Source: JAHBTB01 sp964451255
Lineage (GTDB): Bacteria > Armatimonadota > Fimbriimonadia > Fimbriimonadales > Fimbriimonadaceae
Direction of reading: 5' to 3'
Assembly: GCA_964451255.1 (NCBI GenBank)
Contig: CAYVHL010000001.1
Location: 620,001 to 684,000 of the forward strand
Length of the DNA: 64,000 nucleotides
Both the position numbers and the translations under genes were made by a program. Numbering within the stretch: position 1 is the stretch's first letter; each line of letters begins with the position of its first letter. Shown here piece by piece: positions 26,086 through 33,096 of the stretch. The notes below the pieces were generated by a model. It was given only the letters and a program-made list of their open reading frames with translations, ran no database searches and was not told where the DNA came from.

Positions 26086-26835
26086 ATGGATCCGCGCCTC
26101 GCCTTTTGTATCGAGACCGCCTTCGAAGCTGGGCGGAGCACACTTGCCCACTACCAGACCGGCGTCGCCGTAGTCGAGAAGGAAGACTCGTCGCCCGTCA
26201 CAGTCGCCGACAAAAGCGCCGAGGCCATTGTCCGGAGCCGAATAACCGAGAAATGGCCCGGAGAGGCGATCCTTGGCGAGGAGCAAGGAGCGACCGGCAC
26301 CAGCCTCGACCGTTGGGTCGTCGATCCCATCGACGGCACGAAGTCCTTTGTCGCCGGGGTCCCCTTGTTCGCGACCCTACTGAGTTACGAGCAGGACGGG
26401 CGGCCCTTGGTCGCCGCCGTGTACTTCCCCGCGCTAAACGAGATGTATTGGGCCTCCAGGGGAGGCGGCGCGTTTTGGGATGGCCGTCCTATCCGTGTCC
26501 GGCAGACAACGGACATCGTGCAGGCGACCCTTCTCAGCGGCAGTTTCCGGTCGATGCAGGGTCAAGGGAGGCTGGAGGGCTACCAGAGGCTTGCGGGTCA
26601 AGCCAAAGTGAGCCGGGGCTGGGGCGACGCCTACGGACACGCCCTGGTCGCAAGCGGGCGGGCAGACCTGATGCTCGACCCTGTCATCGCCCATTGGGAC
26701 ATCAGCGCGCCCTCGTTGCTCGTCCGGGAGGCTGGTGGGATATTCATGCAGTTCGACGGCGACGAAGCCTTTGGTCGAAACGCGGTCAGCGTGGTGCCAG
26801 GCCTCCGGGACACGGTGGTCGAGGCCTTTCGGTGA
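26086..26835 (+). CDS. hisN: Inositol-monophosphatase-family phosphatase, likely histidinol-phosphatase
   Basis: Soluble 249-residue Mg-dependent phosphatase. Metal and catalytic motifs are complete: EEQG (Glu of site 1), WVVDPIDGTKSFVAGVPLF and HWDISAPSLLVREAGG. The segment KSFVAGVPLFATLLSYEQDG with PALNEMYWASRGGGAFWDG resembles the HisN subgroup, giving histidinol phosphate as likely substrate, though other IMPase substrates remain possible. It opens a six-gene overlapping operon. Its stop overlaps the next GTG. ATG at 26086 is taken because the conserved region starts there. Confidence 0.8.
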   Translation: MDPRLAFCIETAFEAGRSTLAHYQTGVAVVEKEDSSPVTVADKSAEAIVRSRITEKWPGEAILGEEQGATGTSLDRWVVDPIDGTKSFVAGVPLFATLLSYEQDGRPLVAAVYFPALNEMYWASRGGGAFWDGRPIRVRQTTDIVQATLLSGSFRSMQGQGRLEGYQRLAGQAKVSRGWGDAYGHALVASGRADLMLDPVIAHWDISAPSLLVREAGGIFMQFDGDEAFGRNAVSVVPGLRDTVVEAFR

Positions 26836-27245
26836 GGTTGCTCGGGATCGACTTCGGAGGCGCCAAGATCGGCGTCGCCGTCGCTGAGTCATCCAGGAGG
26901 ATCGCCACGCCAAGACAGCCGATCAAGGCATCCGGCAGACTAGCCGATGACGCCGCACAGATCGTAAGGACACTCGGAGAAGAAGCGGCAGACCAGGTCG
27001 TCCTCGGCCTCCCGCTCGACGCCGAGGGCGAGACTAAGATGTCGCGGGTGTGCCGCCAGTTGGGCGCACTGATCGAGGGCCTCGGCACGCCCGTCGCGTA
27101 CGTCGACGAAAGCCTGACGAGCCATTCTGCCGAGACGGAGATGCTGGGCGCCGGGCTGAAAGGCTCGCAACGAAGGAAGTCGGTCGACGGTGAGTCCGCT
27201 TGCCGTATCCTGGAGCGCTATTTGGAGTCCCATGCCGAAGCCTAA
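26832..27245 (+). CDS. ruvX: Putative pre-16S rRNA nuclease / Holliday junction resolvase YqgF
   Basis: Protein of 137 residues with the RNase H-like YqgF fold: LLGIDFGGAKIGVAVAES (first catalytic Asp), QVVLGLPLDAEGE and PVAYVDESLTS. The family trims 16S rRNA 5' ends in Escherichia coli and has been proposed as a resolvase. A long in-frame extension upstream to 25431 is open by chance and lies antisense to the esterase. The GTG at 26832 overlaps the previous stop as GTGA and starts exactly at the first strand, so I chose it. Confidence 0.92.
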   Translation: MRLLGIDFGGAKIGVAVAESSRRIATPRQPIKASGRLADDAAQIVRTLGEEAADQVVLGLPLDAEGETKMSRVCRQLGALIEGLGTPVAYVDESLTSHSAETEMLGAGLKGSQRRKSVDGESACRILERYLESHAEA

Positions 27246-28242
27246 GCCAAGCCGTCGCCCATGGAAGATGGCCACGGGATTCTTGGTCCTTGCGGTCGTC
27301 GCCGGTGGCGCCTGGGTGATGTACGGATTGTCGCCAGAACCGACGGGCAAGGCCATCTATGTCAGATACAAGCAACCGACGCCGCTCGCTTCCGTCACGG
27401 GCGAACTCGTCGGCAAGGGGATCGTTCGGAACGCCAGGTTATTCGAGGAGGCGGCAGGGCTCAAGGGCCTCAAGACAGTAAAGCGGGGAACCTATCGACT
27501 CCACCCCGGCATGGGTTGGCAAGAAGTGGTCGCATCCCTTCAGAAGCCGGTCAGGCAAGAGGTCATGATCCCCCCAGGTTGGTGGATCGCCCGTGTCGCC
27601 AAGCGGCTAGAAGCCAAGGGGGTTTGCGCAGCGGGCGAGTACATAGAGGAGGCCCGCCACCCAGAAAAGTTCCAGTCCGACGTCACGTTTCAGCTACCTA
27701 AGGGGAGCCTGGAGGGGTACCTGTTCCCCGACACCTACGACCTGCCTCCGATGCTCGGCGCGGACGAGACCATCCGGCGACAGCTCAAGGCGTTTGAAGA
27801 GAAGGTCGTCAAACCCCTGGGGACGCAGAACCTTGAGCGCGCGGTGACCATCGCCTCAATGGTCGAGCTTGAGGCGGCCAAGGATGTCGAACGGCCGGTC
27901 ATCGCGGGCGTCATCGAGAACCGCCTCGCCCGCAAGCAGAACCTGGAGATCGACGCCACCGTACTCTATGCCCTCCAAGAGTGGAAGAACCTTGGCCCCG
28001 GTGTGGTTCGGACGGTCAAGTCGCCTTACAACACCTACCTCCACCCAGGCCTGCCACCTGGCCCCATCGGATCTCCGGGCAAAGCCAGCATCGAAGCTGC
28101 CCTGAACCCATCGAGACACGGGTACTTTTTCTATGTGGCCAAGCCTGACCGGACACACATCTTCTCGGCCACCTACGCCGAACATCTGTCGGCGATCCGC
28201 GTGGCCCGAAAGGAGTGGACCGAGGCCAAGGAGAAGGCATGA
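27232..28242 (+). CDS. mltG: Endolytic murein transglycosylase MltG
   Basis: Inner-membrane protein of 336 residues that cuts nascent glycan strands and helps set their length. A basic N-terminus and one membrane segment (TGFLVLAVVAGGAWVMYG) precede a LysM-like part and the YceG catalytic domain: LEGYLFPDTYDLPP, TIASMVELEAAKDVERPVIAGVIENRL with the catalytic Glu, LEIDATVLYAL, SPYNTYLHPGLPPGPIGSPG and HIFSATYAEH. The ATG at 27232 lies 14 bp inside ruvX. This mltG-ruvX proximity is found in several phyla. Confidence 0.95.
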   Translation: MPKPKPSRRPWKMATGFLVLAVVAGGAWVMYGLSPEPTGKAIYVRYKQPTPLASVTGELVGKGIVRNARLFEEAAGLKGLKTVKRGTYRLHPGMGWQEVVASLQKPVRQEVMIPPGWWIARVAKRLEAKGVCAAGEYIEEARHPEKFQSDVTFQLPKGSLEGYLFPDTYDLPPMLGADETIRRQLKAFEEKVVKPLGTQNLERAVTIASMVELEAAKDVERPVIAGVIENRLARKQNLEIDATVLYALQEWKNLGPGVVRTVKSPYNTYLHPGLPPGPIGSPGKASIEAALNPSRHGYFFYVAKPDRTHIFSATYAEHLSAIRVARKEWTEAKEKA

Positions 28243-29333
28243 GGCACTTCCGCCAAGGCAAGTTCTCCCGCGAGTCCATGCACCCCGTGCTCCGGCGATT
28301 CAGCCCGGCTGAATCGCTGAACAATCTGGAGGACGTCGACTTAGAAGCTCTCCACACGGCGGGCAAGAGGCTCGTCTTGCTGGACGTGGACAACACTCTT
28401 TTGCCGTGGAAGAGCGAAGACATCCCCCTGTCGACCATGGATTGGATCAACCGGGGGCGTTCGCTCGGGCTCGTGTTCTGCGCGCTCAGCAACACGCACA
28501 ACCCCGCGAGGCTCGAACGGCTTTGCGGCCAACTGGGAATCGACTTCATCCGCGACCGGGCCAAGCCGAGCCGGAGGATGTTCCTTCGGGCTCTGGAGAA
28601 GTCGGGCGTGGGAGTCGAAGAGACCGTCATGGTCGGCGACCAACTGCTCACTGACGTCTGGGGGGCCAACCGTTGCGGGATCGACGCGGTGTGGGTCAAA
28701 CCCTTGCATGAGCGCGAGTTCATCGGGACCCGGTTGTTCAGCCGGAACGTCGAGCGGCTGGTCGGACACTTCCTCTACCGGTTCTTCCAGGGCGATGGGG
28801 CGGACGAGGAGGGCAGACCCGGCTTCTTCGGACGGCAGGTCGTCCGCCAGGTCATGAAATTCGCCGTCGTCGGCGGGCTGGCGACGGTCGTCGACACAGG
28901 GCTCTCCTACATCCTCATGTTTGTCGCCAGCGTCAACGGCACGAGGCTCATGGAAATCGCCGGAAAGTGGGCCATCCAGACCTTTCCGTGGGACGCGGGT
29001 CTCAACCCGAATGACCTGAACGACGTCCAAGACGCCGCCTACGGCCCTCTCACCGTCCTGCCGGTGCTCTTGGCGATCCTCGTCTCCTACTTTCTCAACC
29101 GCGTGTGGACCTTCCAAGCGACCCACCAGAAGGCCACCGTACAACAAGCAGGCAAGTTCTATGTGATCGCCTTGGTCGGCGCGGCGATCGCCACCGTCGT
29201 CGGGGTCCTGGTCGAGCGGGTCGTTCCTCTCACCGGCAGACCCGCATGGGCGGTGGCCAAAGCGGTCGGCATCCTCGCAGGATTCATTTGGAACTTCAAC
29301 GGACAAAGGCTGTGGACGTTTCGGCACAAGTGA
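28239..29333 (+). CDS. Fusion protein: YqeG-type HAD-IIIA phosphatase plus GtrA-like membrane domain
   Basis: A single 364-residue frame joins two normally separate proteins. Residues 1-175 match YqeG (HAD subfamily IIIA): motif I LVLLDVDNTLLPW with Asp49 and Asp51, FCALSNTHN, and AKPSRRMFLRALEKSGV with ETVMVGDQLLTDVWGAN. Residues about 200-364 match GtrA-like proteins with four membrane segments: VMKFAVVGGLATVVDTGL, VLLAILVSYFLNRVWTF, VIALVGAAIATVVGV, and GILAGFIWNFNGQRLWTF. GtrA proteins are thought to move lipid-linked sugars. The ATGA overlap with mltG fixes the start, and aroE overlaps the end. The yqeG-aroE proximity recalls the Bacillus yqeG-yqeH-aroE order. Function of the fusion is unknown. 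Confidence 0.88.
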   Translation: MRHFRQGKFSRESMHPVLRRFSPAESLNNLEDVDLEALHTAGKRLVLLDVDNTLLPWKSEDIPLSTMDWINRGRSLGLVFCALSNTHNPARLERLCGQLGIDFIRDRAKPSRRMFLRALEKSGVGVEETVMVGDQLLTDVWGANRCGIDAVWVKPLHEREFIGTRLFSRNVERLVGHFLYRFFQGDGADEEGRPGFFGRQVVRQVMKFAVVGGLATVVDTGLSYILMFVASVNGTRLMEIAGKWAIQTFPWDAGLNPNDLNDVQDAAYGPLTVLPVLLAILVSYFLNRVWTFQATHQKATVQQAGKFYVIALVGAAIATVVGVLVERVVPLTGRPAWAVAKAVGILAGFIWNFNGQRLWTFRHK

Positions 29334-30121
29334 CCTGGTGGGAATGGCGCGAGGCGCCGGCCGGCGACTTCGCCGTCCTGGGCGACCCCGTCTCGCATTC
29401 CCGCTCTCCTCAGATGCACGCGGCCGCCTACCGGGCCCTCGGCGTGGACTATGTCTATCGGGCGGTGCGGGTTCCCCTTGACGAGTTCCGGGATGCGGTC
29501 AAACATCTGTTCTCCCTGGGATACCGAGGTCTCAATTGCACGGTGCCACTCAAGGAGGCCGCCTTCGACTGGGCCGTCGATGTCGATCCGGTCGGCCGGA
29601 AGTGCGGCGTGGTCAACACGATCGAACTGGCCACCCGGCGGGGAACCAACACGGACGCCCCCGCGTTCTTGACGACTCTTGACGCAAGTCCGCCGGGACC
29701 GGTCTTGGTACTCGGCGCAGGAGGCACCGCCCGCGCCGTTGTCGCCGCGCTGGAGAGCAAGGGGTTTCAGATCAGGCTGTGGAACCGGACCCCGGAGAGG
29801 GCCGTCGCCCTTACCCGCTCACTCGGCGCCGACCTCGAAGTCTTTGCGAGACCCGAACTTTTAGGCGTGAAGGCGGTCGTGAACACGACTTCGGCCTCTC
29901 TCCATGGCGAGGACCTGCCCGTCGACTGGACCAAGGCCGATCCCGACCTGTTGGTCTATGAGGCAGCCTACGGCCCCTCGTCGTTCCTCGACGTGGCCCG
30001 CGTGTTCGGCCTGCGGACGACCGACGGCCTGCCGCTCTTGGTCGAGCAGGGGGCTCTCGCGATCACGTGGTGGACCGGTCTTGTGCCCGACCGGTCTGTC
30101 ATGATCGAAGCGGTGGGATGA
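29330..30121 (+). CDS. aroE: Shikimate dehydrogenase
   Basis: NADPH-dependent enzyme of 263 residues converting 3-dehydroshikimate to shikimate. Motifs: FAVLGDPVSHSRSPQMHAAAYRALG, NCTVPLKEAAF with catalytic Lys, GVVNTIE, NTDAPAF (N-T-D), the dinucleotide loop VLVLGAGGTARAV, NRTPERA, VVNTTSASLHGED, and LPLLVEQGALAITWWTG. The GTG at 29330 overlaps the stop of the yqeG-gtrA fusion as GTGA, matching the overlap style of this operon, and gives normal family length. Confidence 0.94.
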   Translation: MTWWEWREAPAGDFAVLGDPVSHSRSPQMHAAAYRALGVDYVYRAVRVPLDEFRDAVKHLFSLGYRGLNCTVPLKEAAFDWAVDVDPVGRKCGVVNTIELATRRGTNTDAPAFLTTLDASPPGPVLVLGAGGTARAVVAALESKGFQIRLWNRTPERAVALTRSLGADLEVFARPELLGVKAVVNTTSASLHGEDLPVDWTKADPDLLVYEAAYGPSSFLDVARVFGLRTTDGLPLLVEQGALAITWWTGLVPDRSVMIEAVG

Positions 30122-31041
30122 GCGCCAGACTCCCGACACCCGAAAACATCGCGGCCGCCGCAAGGATCATCCAGCAGGGCGGGGCCGTGGTCGTGCCGAC
30201 CGAGACGGTCTACGGTCTGGCCTGCGACGCCTTGGACGAGAAGGCGGTCGCCAGGGTGTATGAGATCAAGGGCCGACCGGCCGAGAACCCGCTCATCGTC
30301 CATATCGCCTCCTACGAGGACGCCGCCCTCGTCGCCGACGTCTCCAACCCGTTGGTCAAACTCCTGGCCGACGCCTTTTGGCCCGGGCCGCTGACTTTGG
30401 TCCTCAAGAAGAACCCCCAGGTTCCCAGGATCACCACGGCAGGACTCGACACCGTGGCCGTGCGCGTCCCCAGCCACCCGGTCGCTCGGGAGCTCATCCT
30501 CGCCTCCGAACGCCCGCTCGCGGCACCGAGCGCGAACGTCTTCATGGGGCTCAGCCCGACGCGCGTCGAGAACATCGACCCCGAGATCCAGGTGGAGGTC
30601 GAGATCATCTTGGACGGCGGCCCCTGTGAATACGGCCTGGAAAGCACGGTCGTCGACCTCAGCGGCCCGAACCCGGCCATTTTGAGGCCAGGCGCGGTCA
30701 GCCGGGCCAGCATCCAAGCCCTGATCGGCAGGCCGCTCGGCGAGAACCCGCCCAACGGCCCCCGCCGCGCCCCCGGCATGTACCCTCGCCATTACGCACC
30801 CCGGGCCCTGCTCAAATTGGTCGACGGGCTGCACTACGACGATTCAGGCCTGACGTTCGGCGAGACCAAGCACGAGCATCAGATCAAGATGCCTCGCGAC
30901 CCCAAGGCCTACGCGGCGAACCTCTATTCCGCTCTGAAGAGGCTCGACTCGGAAGGTGTGGAGGTGATTCTCGTGGAGAGGCCGCCTGAGAATTTGGACT
31001 GGGAAGCGGTCAACGACCGTCTGCGGCGTGCCTGCGGCTAA
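30118..31041 (+). CDS. tsaC: Threonylcarbamoyl-AMP synthase (Sua5/YwlC type)
   Basis: Makes threonylcarbamoyl-AMP for the t6A modification of ANN-decoding tRNAs. The 307-residue protein has the YrdC core (GGAVVVPTETVYGLACDA, YEIKGRPAENPLIVHI, FWPGPLTLVLKK, VAVRVPSHPVARELI, LAAPSANVFMGLSPT, GLESTVVDL, ILRPGAVS) and a C-terminal Sua5 domain (APGMYPRHYAPRALL to the end), so it is the long Sua5 form. ATG at 30118 overlaps the aroE stop (ATGA). It is the last gene of the six-gene operon. No clear terminator follows, and the next 147 bp hold nothing I recognise. Confidence 0.94.
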   Translation: MSARLPTPENIAAAARIIQQGGAVVVPTETVYGLACDALDEKAVARVYEIKGRPAENPLIVHIASYEDAALVADVSNPLVKLLADAFWPGPLTLVLKKNPQVPRITTAGLDTVAVRVPSHPVARELILASERPLAAPSANVFMGLSPTRVENIDPEIQVEVEIILDGGPCEYGLESTVVDLSGPNPAILRPGAVSRASIQALIGRPLGENPPNGPRRAPGMYPRHYAPRALLKLVDGLHYDDSGLTFGETKHEHQIKMPRDPKAYAANLYSALKRLDSEGVEVILVERPPENLDWEAVNDRLRRACG

Positions 31042-31188
31042 GCTCGGACTAACACCCCATAGGAGGCGAACGGCGAGCGGTTGACGCTCTTCTCGCGGGC
31101 GAACTGCATCGTCGCTCGCGGGTGCCGTCGAATCCCACACCCTCGCCGCGGCCTTCCACGAGCGGCACCTTATGATCCCTGCGCTTGA

Positions 31189-31902
31189 TCAAAGCCCCCA
31201 GAGAAATCTGACAACCTTCGGTTGGTGTTCATTCTCCGACAAAAACTTCAGGGCAGGTTCGAGCTCGTTGAAGTACAGGAAGTTGCCCCCGTTTGTTCTA
31301 ACAATGAAAGATGGTGTCGCGCTGATTCCCAGATCCGACGCAGCTTGGCGCGCGTCTCTTAGCTCTTGCGAACATTTCGCATCCAGCCGAGAGCTGTTCC
31401 ATTCCGAGGCTCGCAAACCCAGACTTGAGGGAATCTCGGAAATCTTCTTCTCAGACAACATACTCTCGGACATGAGACTCGCATATACTCGACGACCCCA
31501 AGACGCCGACTGTCCGTTCCACACATCCGGCACATACCTTTCATGGCCGATTTCTTCGGCCTTGAGGACAGCTTGCGCCGATCGACTCGATAAAACTGTG
31601 TCATCTGGCACGAGGATAATCCAAACTCCAACATCACCGGCTTTCTTGATTCTGGCTTCGTCCACGAGCCATCGCTGCCGACAAGCTGGGCAAGTGACAT
31701 TGGATACAATGTAGATCGTCGGCCCGTGTCCTATCCACGAGAGCACCTCGCTATGCACAAGCTTCGCGACGGTTATCGAATCGAGACGGCGAAACTCTTC
31801 CGGGGGACGTGGCAACGCCGTAAAACCCAAACCCAATAGCACGCCAACCGCCATTGCTACAAGCACCTTCTTGGAGGCGAGCACATTCAACAGTCCTTTC
31901 AT
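31189..31902 (-). CDS. Membrane-anchored DsbA/thioredoxin-fold protein with CPAC active site
   Basis: Protein of 237 residues, third gene of the low-GC cassette. One N-terminal membrane segment (VLVAMAVGVLLGLGFTAL) would place the rest outside the cytoplasm. TIYIVSNVTCPACRQRWL carries a Cys-Pro-Ala-Cys redox motif, and LGISATPSFIVRTNGG contains the cis-Pro loop (TPS) of DsbA/thioredoxin folds. It probably forms or reshuffles disulfides. A longer frame begins at a TTG at 31947, but the ATG at 31902 overlaps as ATGA the stop of the pilin's out-of-frame tail, so it is preferred. Partners upstream are cysteine-rich, which makes them the natural substrates by inference. Confidence 0.75.
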   Translation of the reverse strand: MKGLLNVLASKKVLVAMAVGVLLGLGFTALPRPPEEFRRLDSITVAKLVHSEVLSWIGHGPTIYIVSNVTCPACRQRWLVDEARIKKAGDVGVWIILVPDDTVLSSRSAQAVLKAEEIGHERYVPDVWNGQSASWGRRVYASLMSESMLSEKKISEIPSSLGLRASEWNSSRLDAKCSQELRDARQAASDLGISATPSFIVRTNGGNFLYFNELEPALKFLSENEHQPKVVRFLWGL

Positions 31903-32076
31903 CGCATTCCAGGAGGGCAGGTTGAGTTCTGATTCGGATACGTACAACCCGGTACTTTCAAGTCTTGCCTTGTGAGGTGTCCGTCAAACCAGACCACATT
32001 GCACCACTCACCGTGGACGGAATTTGCAATCTGAGTAGATCCTGAGCCGCTCACTCCCCAGTAGTCGTCAAAAAAA
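31899..32076 (-). pseudogene. Out-of-frame C-terminal tail of the pseudopilin gene, separated by a T7 run
   Basis: If one T is removed from the T7 tract at 32070-32076, the pilin frame continues for 56 more residues: EFFDDYWGVSGSG, then VHGEWCNVVWFDGHL, then a Cys-containing end PGCTYPNQNSTCPPGMR and TGA. HGxxxNVVWFDGHL is the normal end of DUF1559-like pseudopilins, and the new stop overlaps the ATG of the next gene as ATGA. This is strong evidence that the full protein is 213 residues and that the tract either slips, is phase variable, is mutated, or was misread in sequencing. Confidence 0.82.
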
Positions 32077-32541
32077 CTCCTGCGTCCGGGACGGTTCGAG
32101 TATGTTTGAGCGCGCAGTCAATACTAGAAATCCTGAGCGTCGACCAAACACAATGAATGCCGGTGCTTCACTGTAGCTTGAGTATCGGTGGTCTAGTTGC
32201 TGCCGTCCAATATAGCCTTGCTTGCCAGACAAGGGATCCAACGGACAATAGAGTTGGGCTTCTGAGACTTTGTAATTCATAATGGCCAATGCCAGCAGTT
32301 CTCTGGGATCGTGACCATCGATGGGTGGCGAAAAGCTTCTGTATGGTGGAAAGTAGTCATCATGGTCAGACGCGTACAGGTCGAGGCCGATCGAAATCGA
32401 CTTAAGATTTGATGCACACTGCGAATCCTTGGCCGTATGAATTCCATAGATGAAGACCGACGTGGTAATGCCGACCAAGATAACGATTATCGTGATCACG
32501 GTCAGCAGTTCGACCAAGGTGAGACCTCGCTTGTGACGCAT
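32068..32541 (-). CDS. Type IV pseudopilin (prepilin N-terminal methylation motif, DUF1559-like), frame broken at T7
   Basis: As written it encodes 157 residues. The prepilin signal is short and basic (MRHKRG, cleavage after Gly) followed by LTLVELLTVITIIVILVG with Glu at mature position 5. Then come CASNLKSISIGLDLYASDHDDYFPP and AQLYCPLD, typical of the abundant pseudopilins of Planctomycetes and Armatimonadota. The conserved C-terminal segment is missing in this frame but intact one base away (see 31899-32076). The start ATG at 32541 shares its A with the upstream stop (TGATG). Expected location is periplasm or a pseudopilus. Confidence 0.85.
   Translation of the reverse strand: MRHKRGLTLVELLTVITIIVILVGITTSVFIYGIHTAKDSQCASNLKSISIGLDLYASDHDDYFPPYRSFSPPIDGHDPRELLALAIMNYKVSEAQLYCPLDPLSGKQGYIGRQQLDHRYSSYSEAPAFIVFGRRSGFLVLTARSNILEPSRTQEFF
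32070..32076 (-). repeat. T7 homopolymer at the pilin frameshift
   Basis: Seven T on the coding (minus) strand, read as GAG TTT TTT TGA, stop the pilin early. Six T would read GAG TTT TTT GAC and restore 56 codons that look genuinely coding. Runs of this kind slip during replication or transcription. The count should be checked in raw reads. Confidence 0.85.
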
Positions 32542-32873
32542 CAGTGTTCGCAATAGGCTTTGGATTCGCTATACGGTCCCACATCGTTCGTGCACTGCGA
32601 GTCGCTATAGCTCCTCCCGGTACAGTTCTTTACGGGGCAATCGCCCTCACCGGCGAACTGAATGCACTCCATCTTGCCAAACGGCGTGGAGGTCACATAA
32701 TATCCGTTGCGGTGATCGCAAGTGTAGTTGCATTGATTTGAGCCCCATACGCAGACATGCCCACCCTCGCCGAGGATCCGCGCCGACGGCACCCCGGACT
32801 CGACGGTGGCAGAGATTAACCCGCTCGAGAAAGCAGAGGCGATGAGTACTGCGGGAAACAGGAACTTGTCCAT
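32541..32873 (-). CDS. Small secreted eight-cysteine protein, function unknown
   Basis: Protein of 110 residues: a Sec signal (MDKFLFPAVLIASAFSSGLISA) and a mature part of about 88 residues with eight cysteines (GGHVCVW, NQCNYTC, KMECIQF, GDCPVKNC, DSQC, AYC), an even number that would allow four disulfides. I recognise no family. It is first in a cassette with a pseudopilin (TGATG overlap) and a CPAC thioredoxin-fold protein. No ribosome site is visible, and the ATG lies about 7 nt after a predicted -10 box, so the mRNA may be leaderless. The frame stays open upstream to 33077, but those residues read like non-coding sequence. Confidence 0.72.
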   Translation of the reverse strand: MDKFLFPAVLIASAFSSGLISATVESGVPSARILGEGGHVCVWGSNQCNYTCDHRNGYYVTSTPFGKMECIQFAGEGDCPVKNCTGRSYSDSQCTNDVGPYSESKAYCEH

Positions 32874-32879
32874 ACCAAG

Positions 32880-32906
32880 ACTATATATTGGGGGGGGGGG
32901 AGTCAA
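32880..32906 (-). promoter_or_regulatory. Predicted promoter with a C11 tract as spacer
   Basis: On the minus strand TTGACT (32901-32906, 5/6 to the -35 consensus) is followed by 11 C and AATA, then TATAGT (32880-32885, 5/6 to the -10 consensus). The spacer is 15 nt, two short of optimal, so tract length would set promoter strength. The predicted start falls at or next to the ATG at 32873. The arrangement is the one known from the poly-C phase-variable opc promoter of Neisseria meningitidis. Activity here is inference. Confidence 0.55.
32890..32900. repeat. G11/C11 homopolymer
   Basis: Eleven consecutive G on the plus strand, the longest homopolymer I noticed in the window, located in the predicted promoter spacer of the cysteine-rich peptide gene. 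It is a candidate simple-sequence contingency locus and also a place where assembly length errors are likely. Confidence 0.95.
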
Positions 32907-33096
32907 TGGTTGGTGGTCAATTTTTTTGCGAAATGTGGTTGGGCGAGAGATTGCGGCCAAAATGGCCAGACTCTTGAAATCCGAGGACACCCGGCTGTCG
33001 GCGCCCGGCATAGACCAACTCTGAGGGCGTCGGACTAGGCGGTTGAGGAAAGGCCGAGGGCAGTCTCGCAGGGCCAAACGTAGCCCTAAAAAAATC

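Noticed and set aside
25431..26831. A long in-frame upstream extension of ruvX that would make a protein of about 600 residues.
   Set aside because: It lies antisense to the esterase gene and across hisN in another frame, reads as Arg/Gly/Pro-rich noise, and the GTG at 26832 with its GTGA overlap explains the start.
31072..31148. A stretch of tRNA-like length with nearly complementary ends (GGCGAG ... CTCGCC) in the gap after tsaC.
   Set aside because: No D-arm consensus, no valid anticodon stem and no proper T arm on either strand; I treat the gap 31042-31188 as having no recognisable gene.
32874..33077. Upstream extension of the eight-cysteine protein to 33077.
   Set aside because: Those residues would run through the C11 tract and Pro/Arg-rich non-coding-like sequence, and the Sec signal begins exactly at the ATG at 32873.
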